This document shows positions 23,498-34,830 of a stretch of 64,000 bases of DNA, piece after piece (position 1 is the first letter of the stretch; each line of letters starts with the position of its first letter). Source of the DNA: Ipomoea triloba. Taxonomy: Eukaryota; Streptophyta; Magnoliopsida; Solanales; Convolvulaceae. The DNA lies in assembly GCF_003576645.1 (NCBI RefSeq), contig NC_044917.1, positions 20,361,134 to 20,425,133 of the forward strand. Direction: 5' to 3'. Below the pieces are notes generated by a model. That model was not told the DNA's origin, made no database searches, and was given only the letters and a program-made list of their open reading frames with translations. Both the position numbers and the translations under genes were made by a program.

Positions 23498-23789
23498 ACC
23501 AATTGGGCCTTGTCCCTAACAATGGTACCCTTTTCATCCATTTTGTTCATAAATATCCACTTCGTCCCAATTTGTGTTTGGTTGGAGGGAGGGAATTAGG
23601 TGGGAAAGAAATAGTAATTCCATTGGAGATGAATAATGTGGGAATAAAGTGGTAATTTAAATTTCAGTATTTTGTTTACAGGAATAGAATTACTGAAAAT
23701 TTCAATTCCAATGTTTGGTATGCATGGGAATTGAAAGGGAATAAATAGTATAAAGCCCAAAATGCCCATACATATTATTATTATTATTA
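23498..23789. other. Intergenic repeat-like DNA
   Basis: No gene. The segment 23600-23750 has short self-complementary blocks (TGGAATTG and CAATTCCA types) and may be a degenerate MITE. It ends in a TTA run used as the target site of the next element. Confidence 0.35.
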
Positions 23790-23986
23790 GGCTAAAGTGT
23801 CATTCCGCACCTTGAACCATTCATGATTATTCATGTCGCACCTTGATTTTTCAAAACGTATATTTAGATTCATAAACCATTGTTTTTTTCCACTTAGAAC
23901 TTTTTATAGGTTTTCTAGGTTACCTGATGACATGGCGCCGGTTCCTTGCTGATTTGGAGTCCATGTAAGTTTTATTAAAAATAAAA

Positions 23987-25332
23987 GGGATAAGGGTCAA
24001 ATAGACCCTCAAACTATAATCAATTGTGCAATTAGGCCCTCGAACAATAAAAAGTTTCAATTAGGCCCCCGAACTTGTTATTTTGGGGCAAATAGACCCT
24101 TTAACCTATTTGTGACCTATAATTGCAGGTCACCAAAAATTCTGGCCAACTCCGGCGATCGTCCGGCGAAGTTCCGGCAAACAACACAAAACCATCTGAG
24201 CTGTGGAAGTCTGATTTCAATGGGTGGTGTCTTTTTCTTCTTTTTTTTTTTTATCAACAAATTAAATTGTGTGGAGGACCATTTGCCGGAACTTCGCCGG
24301 ACGATCGCCGGAGTTGGCCAGAATTTTTGGTGACCTGCAATTATAGGTCACAAATAGGTTAAAGGGTCTATTTGCCCCAAAATAACAAGTTCGGGGNNNN
24401 NNNNNNNNNNNNNNNNNNNNNNNNNNNNNNNNNNNNNNNNNNNNNNNNNNNNNNNNNNNNNNNNNNNNNNNNNNNNNNNNNNNNNNNNNNNNNNNNNNNN
24501 NNNNNNNNNNNNNNNNNNNNNNNNNNNNNNNNNNNNNNNNNNNNNNNNNNNNNNNNNNNNNNNNNNNNNNNNNNNNNNNNNNNNNNNNNNNNNNNNNNNN
24601 NNNNNNNNNNNNNNNNNNNNNNNNNNNNNNNNNNNNNNNNNNNNNNNNNNNNNNNNNNNNNNNNNNNNNNNNNNNNNNNNNNNNNNNNNNNNNNNNNNNN
24701 NNNNNNNNNNNNNNNNNNNNNNNNNNNNNNNNNNNNNNNNNNNNNNNNNNNNNNNNNNNNNNNNNNNNNNNNNNNNNNNNNNNNNNNNNNNNNNNNNNNN
24801 NNNNNNNNNNNNNNNNNNNNNNNNNNNNNNNNNNNNNNNNNNNNNNNNNNNNNNNNNNNNNNNNNNNNNNNNNNNNNNNNNNNNNNNNNNNNNNNNNNNN
24901 NNNNNNNNNNNNNNNNNNNNNNNCCCCGAACTTGTTATTTTGGGGCAAATAGACCCTTTAACCTATTTGTGACCTATAATTGCAGGTCACCAAAAATTCT
25001 GGCCAACTCCGGCGATCGTCCGGCGAAGTTCCGGCAAACAACACAAAACCATCTGAGCTGTGGAAGTCTGATTTCAATGGGTGGTGTCTTTTTCTTCTTT
25101 TTTTTTTTTATCAACAAATTAAATTGTGTGGAGGACCATTTGCCGGAACTTCGCCGGACGATCGCCGGAGTTGGCCAGAATTTTTGGTGACCTGCAATTA
25201 TAGGTCACAAATAGGTTAAAGGGTCTATTTGCCCCAAAATAACAAGTTCGGGGCCTAATTGAAGCTTTTTATTGTTCGAGGGCCTAATTGCGCAATTGAT
25301 TATAGTTTGAGGGTCTATTTGACCCTTATCCC
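23987..25332. mobile_element. Foldback MULE nested in the Pack-MULE
   Basis: The inverted ends are GGGATAAGGGTC and GACCCTTATCCC, extending about 190 bp inwards. They are flanked by a perfect 9-bp duplication AAAATAAAA at 23978-23986 and 25333-25341. The loop is an 83-bp block (24196-24278 and 25053-25135) also found outside the element at 25858-25940. The internal 329 bp is repeated exactly on both sides of a gap, so the real element is probably one foldback of about 490 bp. Confidence 0.75.
24397..24923. other. Assembly gap of 527 N
   Basis: Unknown bases. The 329 bp on the left (24068-24396) and on the right (24924-25252) are identical as far as I can compare them by eye. Confidence 1.
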
Positions 25333-25394
25333 AAAATAAAATATATGAGATGGAGTCCATGTAAACTTTATTAATTAAAAAAAACACAATGAAG

Positions 25395-26280
25395 TCATAA
25401 AAGATTTTGTTCAGCAGCGACTCTCCTAATTCTGACTTTCTCTCTGGGCTGCCTCCCCCGGCTCCTATTTTGACGACTTCCCCGCATTTGGATACAAAGG
25501 TTTGTTTAGCAGCGAAACGGAAGATGAAGACAAAGACTACGATAGGGCCACTATTTTCTTTTCAATATCGTTCTCATTCTCATCCGACTCTTCGGAGACG
25601 TTTCGGCGGTGGAGGGCAAAGCGAATCAGGCGGCGGCGGAGGGCGGCGCGAAAGAGAAGAGGCGCGGAGGAGAACTGTTCTACTCTTAACCCACTGGAAT
25701 GATGTTTGGTTGCAGCATGGGAGGCTTGCGTTCGATTGGCACTTCTCAGATAGTGTCGAACAAGGCCAATGAAGGCAGAACTCTCGTTGACATAATAAAT
25801 ACTCTGTAATATTCTTCTTTCCCGTTAAGATATTTACTATACTTGAACATTATTATCCTGAGCTGTGGAAGTCTGATTTCAATGGGTGGTGTCTTTTTCT
25901 TCTTTTTTTTTTTTATCAACAAATTAAATTGTGTGGAGGAGCTTAACATATTTCTTTTAAATTGTGGAGAGGCTGAATATAAGCTGTCATTCCTGAGTTG
26001 CCTCACCTTTGCCGCCGACATATTTGCTTTAAATTGTGGAGAGGCTGAATATAAGCTGTCATCCCTGAGCTGCCTCGCCCACCTTTGTCGCCGGTGTCTT
26101 TCAAAGTCATTACCAACACCACAATACTCGTCTCTGTCACCCTCTACGACCGCCTCTTTGTCTCTGCCGCAAGGAACCTCACCGGTTTCCCCTCTGGCAT
26201 CACCGTGCTCCAGGCCGACCTCTTCCTCTCCACGTCACGATTAGAGATATGGAAGCGGAAGAACGTAGCAGATGGAGGTG
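25395..26280 (+). pseudogene. Gene-fragment cargo of the Pack-MULE
   Basis: Composition rises in GC and coding-like stretches appear in different frames. One reads YFDDFPAFGYKG then SSETEDEDKDYD near 25465-25545. A later one reads VTLYDRLFVSAARNLTGFP near 26130-26200. A 72-bp tandem duplication (25957 and 26029) carries TTAAATTGTGGAGAGGC. The frames do not join and I see no clear splice sites, so this is a mosaic of captured exon pieces. I do not recognise the donor genes. Confidence 0.4.
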
Positions 26281-26455
26281 AAAAAAGAAAAATACAAAAA
26301 ATAAAAAATAAAAATCCATGTTAGCGTGAGATTACCGATAAAAGTTCTAGGAGAAAAAATAATAATGGTTTATGGATCTAAATATACCTTTTGAAAAATC
26401 AGTGTGCGGCATGAATAATTGGGAATGGTTCGTGGTGTTAAATGACGCTTTAGCC

Positions 26456-26511
<56 letters not shown>
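26456..26511. repeat. (TTA)n microsatellite
   Basis: A pure TTA run abutting the right end of the Pack-MULE-like element. Confidence 0.95.
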
Positions 26512-26512
<1 letters not shown>

Positions 26513-27431
26513 CTAAATGACCAAATTCAAATTTTACTTTTGAAAATTTATATAACACGCTGTAAATAAACTCTAAAATTGCATAACGAAAGCAATAAAA
26601 TAGATAAGGGAGTTTTGAGAAAACATATTTGATTGAGATTGATCTACTGATTGACGTTCTATGTTAAGAGTAGAAGAAGAATATACAATATAATCGAAAG
26701 AGATAGGTCAAACATCAATTTTGGGTTTAAAAAAAAGAGGGGTAATTTTGTCTCAAAGTTATTTTTTTCTTCATAAATCTATGAAAATGAAATTGAAGTA
26801 TCAAAGAGGCATGAGATTCTAATTACATAAAAATGAGAGAATTTAAATTCTGCGAAATAACAATTCTCTCTCACTAAACGAAGGAATTTTCTGACTTTCA
26901 AAATTATGTGAAATTGGTTAAGAATAGAATTGTAATTCCTCGGCATGCTTTTGATATTTGAAAGAACAATACCATGCGGATTTCGAGAATAAAAATGGTA
27001 CACTATAATTAGTTAGATGCTGAATCAAATACAATCAAAAGATATCATGATGTAATCAATTTCAAGAGACCATATCAAAGAGTATATTTGCTCAAGGAGT
27101 AATTCTAACATTTCCTATTTGAAATCCAAGTCCTATAGAAGATTATATTATATGGGTAAATTAAACAAAAGATAATAAAAAATTTTAGTAAGATGGTCTT
27201 TATTTTGATACTTTTATTTATTTATTTATTTTTAAGTAAATTATAATTTTTTTTAATCAAGTCAAACAACTATGAGATAGTTACTGTAAATTTTTTTTTT
27301 TTTAACATAAATCAAAGGTTAATATGCTCATAGACCTCAATTGAAGTCATATTAATTTCATTCATACGTTACATCTCTGTTTAGAGTCAATTCTTAAACT
27401 ATTAATGACTACTAGTAAGTTACAACTTTCC
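26512..27431. other. AT-rich upstream region of the epimerase gene
   Basis: No gene or element is recognised. Poly-T/A runs occur at 26730, 27220-27300 and elsewhere. Confidence 0.5.
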
Positions 27432-27438
27432 TATAAAA
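27432..27438 (+). promoter_or_regulatory. TATA box of the aldose 1-epimerase gene
   Basis: TATAAAA lies 77 bases before the start codon. That would place transcription initiation near 27460-27470, with a 5'UTR of about 50 bases. Inferred from motif and spacing only. Confidence 0.5.
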
Positions 27439-27514
27439 CCTATTTTATTCACTCCCACAGTAGTTTATACTACTAGAATTGGTGTATCTTGAGAATTTTC
27501 CAGATTCTAGAACA

Positions 27515-29270
27515 ATGGCGGAAGCAAATATCTTTGAACTCAACAATGGCACAATCCAAGTTAAGGTTTCAAACTATGGCTGCACCATCACCTCCTTGTC
27601 TGTACCAGATAAAGATGGTATGCCGCCTTCATTTCTGTCATCCAAATCGTTACGCAATTCACTGATATAGACCCAATCTTTATCTGATATTTCTGTTGCG
27701 TGTGTGATTTTTGAAGGGAAATTGGATGATGTGGTTCTTGGATTCGACACGCTTGAACCCTACCAGGTGAGTTTTGTGACCCCATTTGATATTTTGTGTT
27801 TTCTTACGAGGAATGGGTGATGATGATGATGATGATATGAGTTCAGAAAGGGATGGCTCCATACTTTGGGTGCATTGTGGGGCGGGTGGCCAATCGGATC
27901 AAAGATGGGAAATTCACACTCAATGGAGTTGGATATTCTTTGCCATTAAACAGGCCCCCCAATAGTCTCCATGGTGAGTCTGTATCTGCAAAATTCTTCA
28001 GAATAGATTCTATTTCATTGCTATTTGATTCGATGAGATATTGGATAGTAGCTTGGTTTGAGTCAAGCAGGATCATTTCTGTAGTGTACGTTTGGGGAAG
28101 CCCGCAACCACTACCCGAAGTGCCCTCAGGTGAAGCCTGCATTGTGATCAGAGTTGACCGGCTCAAGCCAAGCCGGCCAATAGATAATTGAACTTGAAAC
28201 ATTGTGATTACCAATATATAGTCCAGGAGTTGAAATTGGAATCTTGTGTTTGTCAAACCAATGATCCTTTATTGGTTTATTATGTAGGATGATCTTCTAC
28301 ATTGAGTTCCAAAATCACATACGGAATATTGATTTATTTTGACTGTTTTTCTGTATAAGGTGGAATGAAGGGATATGACAAGGTTGTCTGGGAGGTTTCT
28401 GAATTTAAGGAGGGTGAAAATCCATCAATTACCTTCAAATATCATAGTCATGATGGGGAGGAAGGTACATATCACATCTTTGTAATGCAATCTTTATTTA
28501 TTTATTTATGTTTTCATACTGCACTTTGCATCCAAACTAATCCCATCGGTCATGCAAACTACCAAAGACGTCATAGTATAGGTTAGAGAAGGAGTGAAAG
28601 AATAATTTTAGATGTTTAGAACTCATGATCGGAATCTCCTTGGGCAGGTTACCCTGGAGATCTTTCCATTACTGCAACATATAGTCTTACTGCTAAGACA
28701 ACACTGAGGCTTGACATGGAAGCTGTTCCTGGAAACAAGGCAAGTCCAGTCAGTTTGGCTCAACATACTTATTGGAACCTCGCCGGCCACAATTCAGGGG
28801 ACATTCTTGAACACACTGCTCAGTTGTTGGGTAATCACTATACCCCTGTGGATCAGAACACTATTCCTACTGGAGAGATAAAGGCTGTTAAAGACACTCC
28901 GTTTGATTTCACCACTGAAAAGAAGATTGGCCGCGATATCCAGCAGGTTGGTTTAGGATACGACCACAACTACGTACTTGACTGTGGAATCGAGAAATCT
29001 GGGTTGAAGCATGCGGTGAAGATCAAGGATCCCAAGAGCGCAAGGGTTCTTAACTTATGGACGAATGCCCCTGGCATGCAGTTCTACACCGCCAACTATC
29101 TGAATGGGGTTGTTGGAAAAGGTGGAGCTGTCTACAATAAGCATGCAGGGGTTTGCTTAGAGACTCAGGGCTTCCCAAATGCTGTCAACACACCAAATTT
29201 CCCATCCATTATTGTCCAGCCTGGTCACAAGTATCAACACACCATGGTGTATGAGTTCTCACTTCACTAA
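27515..29270 (+). CDS. Aldose 1-epimerase (galactose mutarotase-like)
   Basis: The enzyme interconverts alpha and beta anomers of aldoses such as galactose and glucose, normally in the cytosol. Exons by hand: 27515-27617, 27717-27766, 27847-27973, 28360-28464, 28648-29270. All introns are GT-AG and the total is 335 residues, a usual length for plant members. The start is the ATG in AACAATGGCG. Family landmarks are GRVANRI (63-69), NSLHGG with a conserved His (H93), the catalytic His in QHTYWNL (H168), GYDHNYVL with D234, and the catalytic Glu in LETQGFPN (E300). The last exon encodes 60% of the protein. No signal peptide is evident. Intron 3 carries a SINE fragment. AATAAA at 29315-29320 is a likely polyadenylation signal. 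It is convergent with the VPS26C homologue. The frame is intact and probably functional. Confidence 0.93.
28060..28260 (-). mobile_element. SINE fragment in epimerase intron 3
   Basis: On the minus strand the segment TTGGCTTGAGCCGGTCA and its surroundings align with the tRNA-related part of the SINEs at 30061 and 41941. Those share TTGGTTTGAGCTGGTCA and ATCGGTTTGAGTAGGTC. The 3' tail and target duplication are not recognisable, so it is probably truncated. Confidence 0.5.
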
Positions 29271-30048
29271 AAGCCTAAAAGCTGGTTGGTGATTTTTGTA
29301 GTGCTAAATTCTCCAATAAAGTTACTGCCTTTAGTGTAATTATGCACATTTTGCTTCAAACCCACTTTTTCTAATGACACATCTTTACACTCTAAATTAT
29401 TGCTCTTTAATGATTACCTCATTTCGCTGTTTATGTTACATGTTATAGTCCTATACATCTAAAGTTGAGACCATTATTCAATTATAAATTGAAGGAATTA
29501 GACTTGTTGGATTGGGTACCACATTACAATCAATCTCGTCTTAATTTACTTTTTTTTTTTTTTTATAGTCATCTAGTAGAATTATGCCAGCTGCTTTTTG
29601 CTAACGCTGTGGGCATGATTGTTAGAGAAATAGGTTTTAGTGTTAGAAACCTGCTAGGGTTAGTTCTTTTCTTGTATAAATAGCTCTACACTATGATGAG
29701 AACGCACGGAGAATATATACAAAATACTAATTAAATTTTCTAGTTAGTTTATTGTTTAACAATTTTGTCTAATTTGTCTTTTTAGTTTGTTTTCCTCCTT
29801 CGGAGCATTATCTTAGGTAATAGAATTATTTCTAGAATGTAAAATCGTTATCTTAGGTAATTGAATTATTTCTAGAATGTAAAATTTTGAAAATGTAAGT
29901 TGCACGTGTTTATAAGGGTTAATTAACCAGGACAAACTTAAAATATTGAATGATAACCTAATTATTTTGAAATATTAGTTTTCGAGTAATATAACAATAC
30001 TATACTTACGTTATCTAGTAATCTTGTAATACTTGAACCAATCGCCAG
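29271..30048. other. 3' flank of the epimerase gene, intergenic
   Basis: It contains the polyadenylation signal AATAAA at 29315-29320 and then AT-rich DNA. A 41-bp tandem duplication starting TTATCTTAGGTAAT lies at about 29808-29890. No further gene seen. Confidence 0.6.
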
Positions 30049-30060
30049 CTTAGTGCCAAT

Positions 30061-30296
30061 ATTTTTTTTGGGTGACTAAGAAAACTATAGCAACTGCGCA
30101 AGGTGTACATTAGGTATATCACGCATTATAACCTTAATTGACAAAAGGCTACAAGAAGAAGGTAATCAACTTAGGTTGTCCATAAATGACCAGCTCAAAC
30201 CAAGTAGGATAATAAACCACTCCCGCTAAAATCAAACTTGAAAACTTGTGATTACCAAATAAACAATTTGACCAACTTGGCTAGAGTTGCTTCCTC
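30061..30296 (-). mobile_element. SINE retrotransposon
   Basis: A 12-bp target duplication with one mismatch (CTTAGTGCCAAT at 30049-30060 and CTTAGTGTCAAT at 30297-30308) flanks the element. On the minus strand it starts with a box-A-like TAGCCAAGTTGG, has a degraded box-B-like GTTTGATTT, and ends in a short A tail (the T run at 30062-30069). This is a Pol III-derived SINE structure, and it shares its body with the copy at 41941. Confidence 0.75.
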
Positions 30297-30308
30297 CTTA
30301 GTGTCAAT

Positions 30309-30857
30309 CGTCAGTCTATTACTAAGATCATATAAAGGAGCGAACTTTAACCAAATGCACAATGACAGACAATCAAGAATACAAGATTAGTAATAATGGT
30401 GCATTGCAAAAGATATCATGATGTGTTCTGGTGCCCATATGATGTTGATTAATAGCCAAACTTCATATGGCCTTCTATTTGTCTTCTGTTATCAGATGCG
30501 CTGAAAAGTTCAAGCAAATAAAAAAAAACATCTCCCTCCAATGACCTCTTTGTATTCAGAGCTTGATTATTATTGATCTGTACAAATTGGGTTGAGAGAG
30601 ATTAACAAATTGTATGTATTTCCAACAAGATAAATGAGTCCCACAACCGGCACAGCATATCCTGTTGGATTCAGTTGACATGCCAAAACTGAATTAGCAG
30701 TCATTGCTTGTAAGAGAACTTCGTTTGCACGAGAAATACTCAGTTCTGCACAAACATGCACACAGACAAGTAAAGCAGAAGGCAAGACTTGATTAATCAA
30801 CTTCTTGCCTGAATTCCTTATTGGCAAAGAGTTGAGCAACTACCTCCTTTTGTTGTC
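30309..30857. other. Region between the converging genes
   Basis: No additional gene is recognised. It probably includes the 3'UTR of the VPS26C homologue. A weak minus-strand frame (30570-30839) lies beyond that gene's stop codon and has no supporting features. Confidence 0.5.
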
Positions 30858-33853
30858 TCACTTTGTCCGTACCAATTCCAAAGGTATACTTTCCATTGCC
30901 GTCTAAGTTTCAAAAATATGACATTTCAGCTACATGCAGATAGAAAATATTGGTTATTGAAAAATATAAACCAAAAGATACTTACCCATGCTGTTGGGGT
31001 TTGGAAATCAGACTTGTGATGCAACTTGGATAGCTCCGACTGAAAAGTAATGACTATAGTCATTTTGAACTCTATTGAGAATGGTCTGCACAATGGAACA
31101 GTTAACCATAACATACCAAGTGTGAATTATAACCACATAAAGAAGATAGGTACTGCAATTACATTAGATAAGTCATACAACATAAGCTCTAGGGCACTAT
31201 ATTAGAAAATCAAAGCACTAGATAAGTGTAGGCACAATTTAAAAGCATAATACATAATTGTGCTATCAAAATACCCTGCAAAAGTGGTGGGGCACGTCAA
31301 AAGACGTGGAAGAATTATGTAAATGGGTAGAGTCAACTCTTTGCACACATCTCCATCTGCTATCTAGCAAAAAGAAGAAATTGACCAAGAGCAAAAGATG
31401 GAGTGGAATGTGTAACAATCCAAGCATAAGAAAACATACTAGTGACTTCATACCTGTATTGTCTGAATCAGAGAGGTTTCAGTCGCTATCTTTTCCCCAA
31501 TCAGAATTGACTCTACCCTAAGCAAGTGAATGTCAATGGACTGAATGGGGACCGAAGATGCATCAACTGTCAGCTCACCAACAATAGGATCGGCTAACGA
31601 ACACTGGGAACATACTTTACCAATTATCTTGAACTCACCTGTTCAGGGCAAGCAGCTTTATGCTTCAGTAGACAAATCTAAACATACTCTCAAGATGCAA
31701 TACTCTATGAGGAAAATCTAAGAAGCAAACCTAATTTCAGATGAGAAAGTAATAGATGTCGTTGAGTGTCCTGAGTTATATAAAAGAAGACCATTTCAGG
31801 AGAAATAGGTTTCTCTGGTAGAGTATCTGTAGAAAAAATCACGGAAAAGGCTGACTCACTGTGTTCATTTGGAAGGAAAATACCAAAAAGACAGTCAAAA
31901 CAATGTCCCCTACCTTTTTCACTTTCAATAATGAACTCCATTGTGGCAGACAAAGATTTTTGCAGATAACCTCTGATGATATCCACGGTTGCCAGATACT
32001 AAGACAACAGGTGCACCAAGAATGAGACAATTGTACTAAAGATGCTTCAAAAGTACAGTACGGTTAAAGCAAAAAACAGAGATTGATGGTTACAACAAAA
32101 ACTAGACCTGGATGCTGAGGTTTCCTCCATGAAATGTTTCATAATATTTTTCAAACTGTTCTTCTCCTCTCTCTTTCAAGACCACAGAAAATGGGATCTA
32201 GAAGAAGAAAAAGGATAAGTGTGAATAAAAAATTTAAAAAAAAAAAAAAGAAAAAAAGTACAGTATATTGATACCAATCAAATTGGAGTTCTAGTTCATA
32301 CACAATATCTCTTTTTATTCTTTTAACTTCACTATTCCTTGTGCACAGCCATCACATTTCATTCTTGAATTCTATTCTTTAAATGCATTCCATTAAAGGA
32401 ATCAACCTTTTATGCAGAAATCATTATTTCTAGGAATGTGTTAATCCGAAACACAATATACCTCTGTTGTACCAGAACCAATCCTTCCAGGTTTCTGGAC
32501 TTCCACACTTTTATTCCTGTGATGCATTGGCAAAACTTTGTATGTAGTACAGACAACAATTAAGACACAAGGAATTTAGAAGCACTCACCAGGGAAAATT
32601 GAAGAAACTTGCAATCTCATATGAATGAAAACACGTAAAAATATCAATATCATGAAGAACAGGCAAAATGGGAAAAACTATCATCCATGTGAAACCAAAG
32701 GCCACAAAACAAAGAAGGAAAGAAGCTTAATTTGTTTAGTTAGATCAAATGCCTAGTAAATTCATTGCATCATGTCCACATATTTTCCAAATAGCAAGAC
32801 TCAGTAAATACATGTTAGCAAAACAGAAAATCAAAGCCTACCCTGAAAAACATGTCATCAACAGAATCCACTAAACAATAGTAATACCCTGTTCACTTAA
32901 TATGAAAAAAATTTTGGGGAAAGGAAAATGTTTTACATGAAAAGTTTTTCCAGCATTTAGTTAGTATTGCTAGAAATCACATTACACTTGTTCAGTTGTT
33001 TGGTTAGGAATATTTCTGGGAAAAAATAATACTCCATAACAATAACAAGAAAAACAATACATCTATCTTTTGATTTGTAAAAGCTTTTTACCCTGCTAGT
33101 GTAAAAGTGAGGTTTCTAGGAAAACTTTCCAGTAAAGTGAATAACAAAAATCGTAAAACATTTTCTGTGCAAAATGTTCATCTTACATGAAGTGAACTCA
33201 TTGTAATCTCACTAGAAAAAGCAGAAAAAATAAGGATATATTCGAAACTGACCAAGAAAGCACTTATTTGCACTTTTGTTTCTACTTCCAATTTTCATCA
33301 CACTTCTAAACTTCACATCAAGTAATGCAATAAATCAAGTTCCCAATAAAAAACTGCAATTATTTAAAGTAGCAAAGGGGAACATACACAATGGGGATAG
33401 GCTTAATCACGCCGTAAAAGGACTCTACTATCCCAGCTGATCCTCCACGAACCTAAAAGCTCAAATTTAAAATTTTGATAATAAGCATAATTAAAAAAAA
33501 AAAAAAAAGTGCTCATAAATTATTTCCTGAAGCTGTGTAATTCTAAGTTATAACACAAATTTGTCAAAAAATTATTGAAAGTGGAAATTAGAACCTGCAA
33601 ATTGACTGATCCACTGATTTTGAGCCGAATGCCCCGGTGAGATATGGACGAATCCAGATTAATTACGACCTTTCCCTCCAGAGGTTCCTGCAATGAACAT
33701 AAATCGAGAAAAAATAAGTTTAAAAAATTATAAGCCAAAATCTATAGTCATATTTGGATACATATATTTGTGTGTGTAGAGAAAGAGAGAGAAAGCGAGT
33801 ACGTTAGGGCGAAAGATACGATTTGATCGGAAAAATTTGATTTCTATTGACAT
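30858..33853 (-). CDS. VPS26C: VPS26C / DSCR3 homologue (retriever-type arrestin-fold subunit)
   Basis: VPS26C is an arrestin-fold subunit related to retromer VPS26. In animals it forms the retriever complex with VPS35L and VPS29, which recycles endosomal cargo. Eleven exons on the minus strand: 33803-33853, 33595-33687, 33388-33452, 32462-32516, 32108-32197, 31914-31998, 31731-31826, 31454-31638, 31275-31363, 30986-31085, 30858-30902. All introns are GT-AG and the frame is continuous for 317 residues, normal for plant members. Diagnostic stretches are MSIEIKFFRSNRIFRPN at the start, EPLEGKVVINLDSSISHRGI (18-37), SAGIVESFYGVIKPI, ADGDVCKELTLPIYIILPR, FSIEFKMTIVITFQSELSKL, and the C-terminus IPLELVRTK. 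No transmembrane segment or signal peptide is seen. The longest intron (32517-33387) contains repeat-like DNA. No TATA box is evident upstream. The gene looks intact. Confidence 0.95.
32880..33200. repeat. Repeat-like block in a VPS26C intron
   Basis: This part of the 871-bp intron contains scattered GGAAAATG, TTTTCC and AAAATGTT motifs arranged partly as inverted pairs. It resembles the GGAAAATG-rich block at 62720-62900. It is a possible degenerate DNA transposon; the ends are not defined. Confidence 0.3.
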
Positions 33854-33959
33854 GATTACGACGCCGGCGACTCCGTAGCTGAATCAAGTAGGCGGAGCTG
33901 ACTGCAAGTCTTTAATCAAACTGGACCGGTAACTGTCAGGAATTCACGAACCCGGTTTC

Positions 33960-34116
33960 ACTCCAACCCGTTTGGGCATCAAACTTATCGGATTTAATTA
34001 AGCTAGTTTTGGGCGAACTATACAATGCACCAGTCTTGATTTTACATTATGTATCCTAGATAGAAATGACATTTAAATTATATATTTACAATTAACCTTT
34101 ATTATATATATATATA
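33960..34116. other. Upstream flank of VPS26C
   Basis: AT-rich sequence with a short TA run just before the next MITE. No defined promoter element. Confidence 0.4.
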
Positions 34117-34640
34117 GAGTCATTTTCATTTTTGGTCCTATTGTTATTGGGCATTGTCAATTTTAGTCCACTTCATTAATTTTTATCACATTACGGCCAG
34201 TCTTATTTAGTTCTTGTCACTTTTAGTCCACCGTTAAAATTTTTGTCAAACAATCGTCCAAAATAGGGATATTTTGGTCTTTTCATGCTTTGATCATCTC
34301 CTTTACCCTTTGTAGTGATCTTCCTTACACATTTTCATCAAATGAAAAGATCCGGCGTAAGCCATGACTTTGTAATGTGGCTCACATGGCTTCCGCCAAA
34401 CCTCTTCATTGGATGAAAATGTGTAAGAAAATTGAAAAACCACTGCAAAAGGTCAAGGAGATGACCAAAGCATGAAAAGACCAAACATACCCCTGTTTTG
34501 GACGATCATTTGACAAAAATTTTAACGGTGGACTAAAAGTGACAAGGACTAAATAAGACTGGCCGTAATGTGACAAAAATTAATGAAGTGAACTAAAATT
34601 GACAATGCCCCAATAACAGTAAGACCAAAAATAGAAATGA

Positions 34641-34643
<3 letters not shown>
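34117..34643. mobile_element. Foldback MITE
   Basis: The whole 527 bp is a near palindrome. GAGTCATTTTCATTTTTGG at the left end is mirrored at the right end, and long blocks such as TTTTAGTCCAC and CATTACGGCCAGTC recur inverted. It sits between TA runs, so the target duplication cannot be resolved. No coding capacity. Confidence 0.75.
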
Positions 34644-34715
<72 letters not shown>

Positions 34716-34716
34716 T
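34644..34716. repeat. (TA)n followed by (CA)n
   Basis: About 50 bases of TA repeat, then a CA run. Confidence 0.9.
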
Positions 34717-34830
34717 TAATAGATTATTGTCACGATCTGGATCACCTTGCGATGTCGATTTGGTATTGAGATTGGTGACGTCATCAACAGAGAATAAACG
34801 CGTGGCTTATGATCTGGAAGAGAAGCTAAG

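Larger units (their letters stand above)
23790..26455. mobile_element. Pack-MULE-like element
   Basis: Long terminal inverted repeats of about 120 bp start GGCTAAAG at 23790 and end CTTTAGCC at 26455. Shared blocks include ATTATTCATG and GATTTTTCAAAA. A 9-bp duplication TTATTATTA flanks both ends, but it lies in a TTA microsatellite and is weak evidence. Long TIRs and a 9-bp duplication are the Mutator-like hallmark. It has no transposase. The cargo at 25395-26280 looks genic, and a second MULE is nested inside. Confidence 0.65.

Noticed and set aside
24262..25190. Long frames spanning the second run of N on both strands
   Set aside because: Same artefact of unknown bases. The flanks are inverted-repeat arms of a foldback MULE.
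27843..28256. 137-codon minus-strand frame over the epimerase gene
   Set aside because: It is antisense to exon 3 and to an intronic SINE fragment. The sense exons have family motifs and correct splice sites.
30570..31986. Minus-strand frames at 30570-30839, 30926-31114 and 31705-31986 as separate small genes
   Set aside because: The last two are VPS26C exons read on into introns, and the first lies past the VPS26C stop codon. The spliced 11-exon model explains the coding parts.
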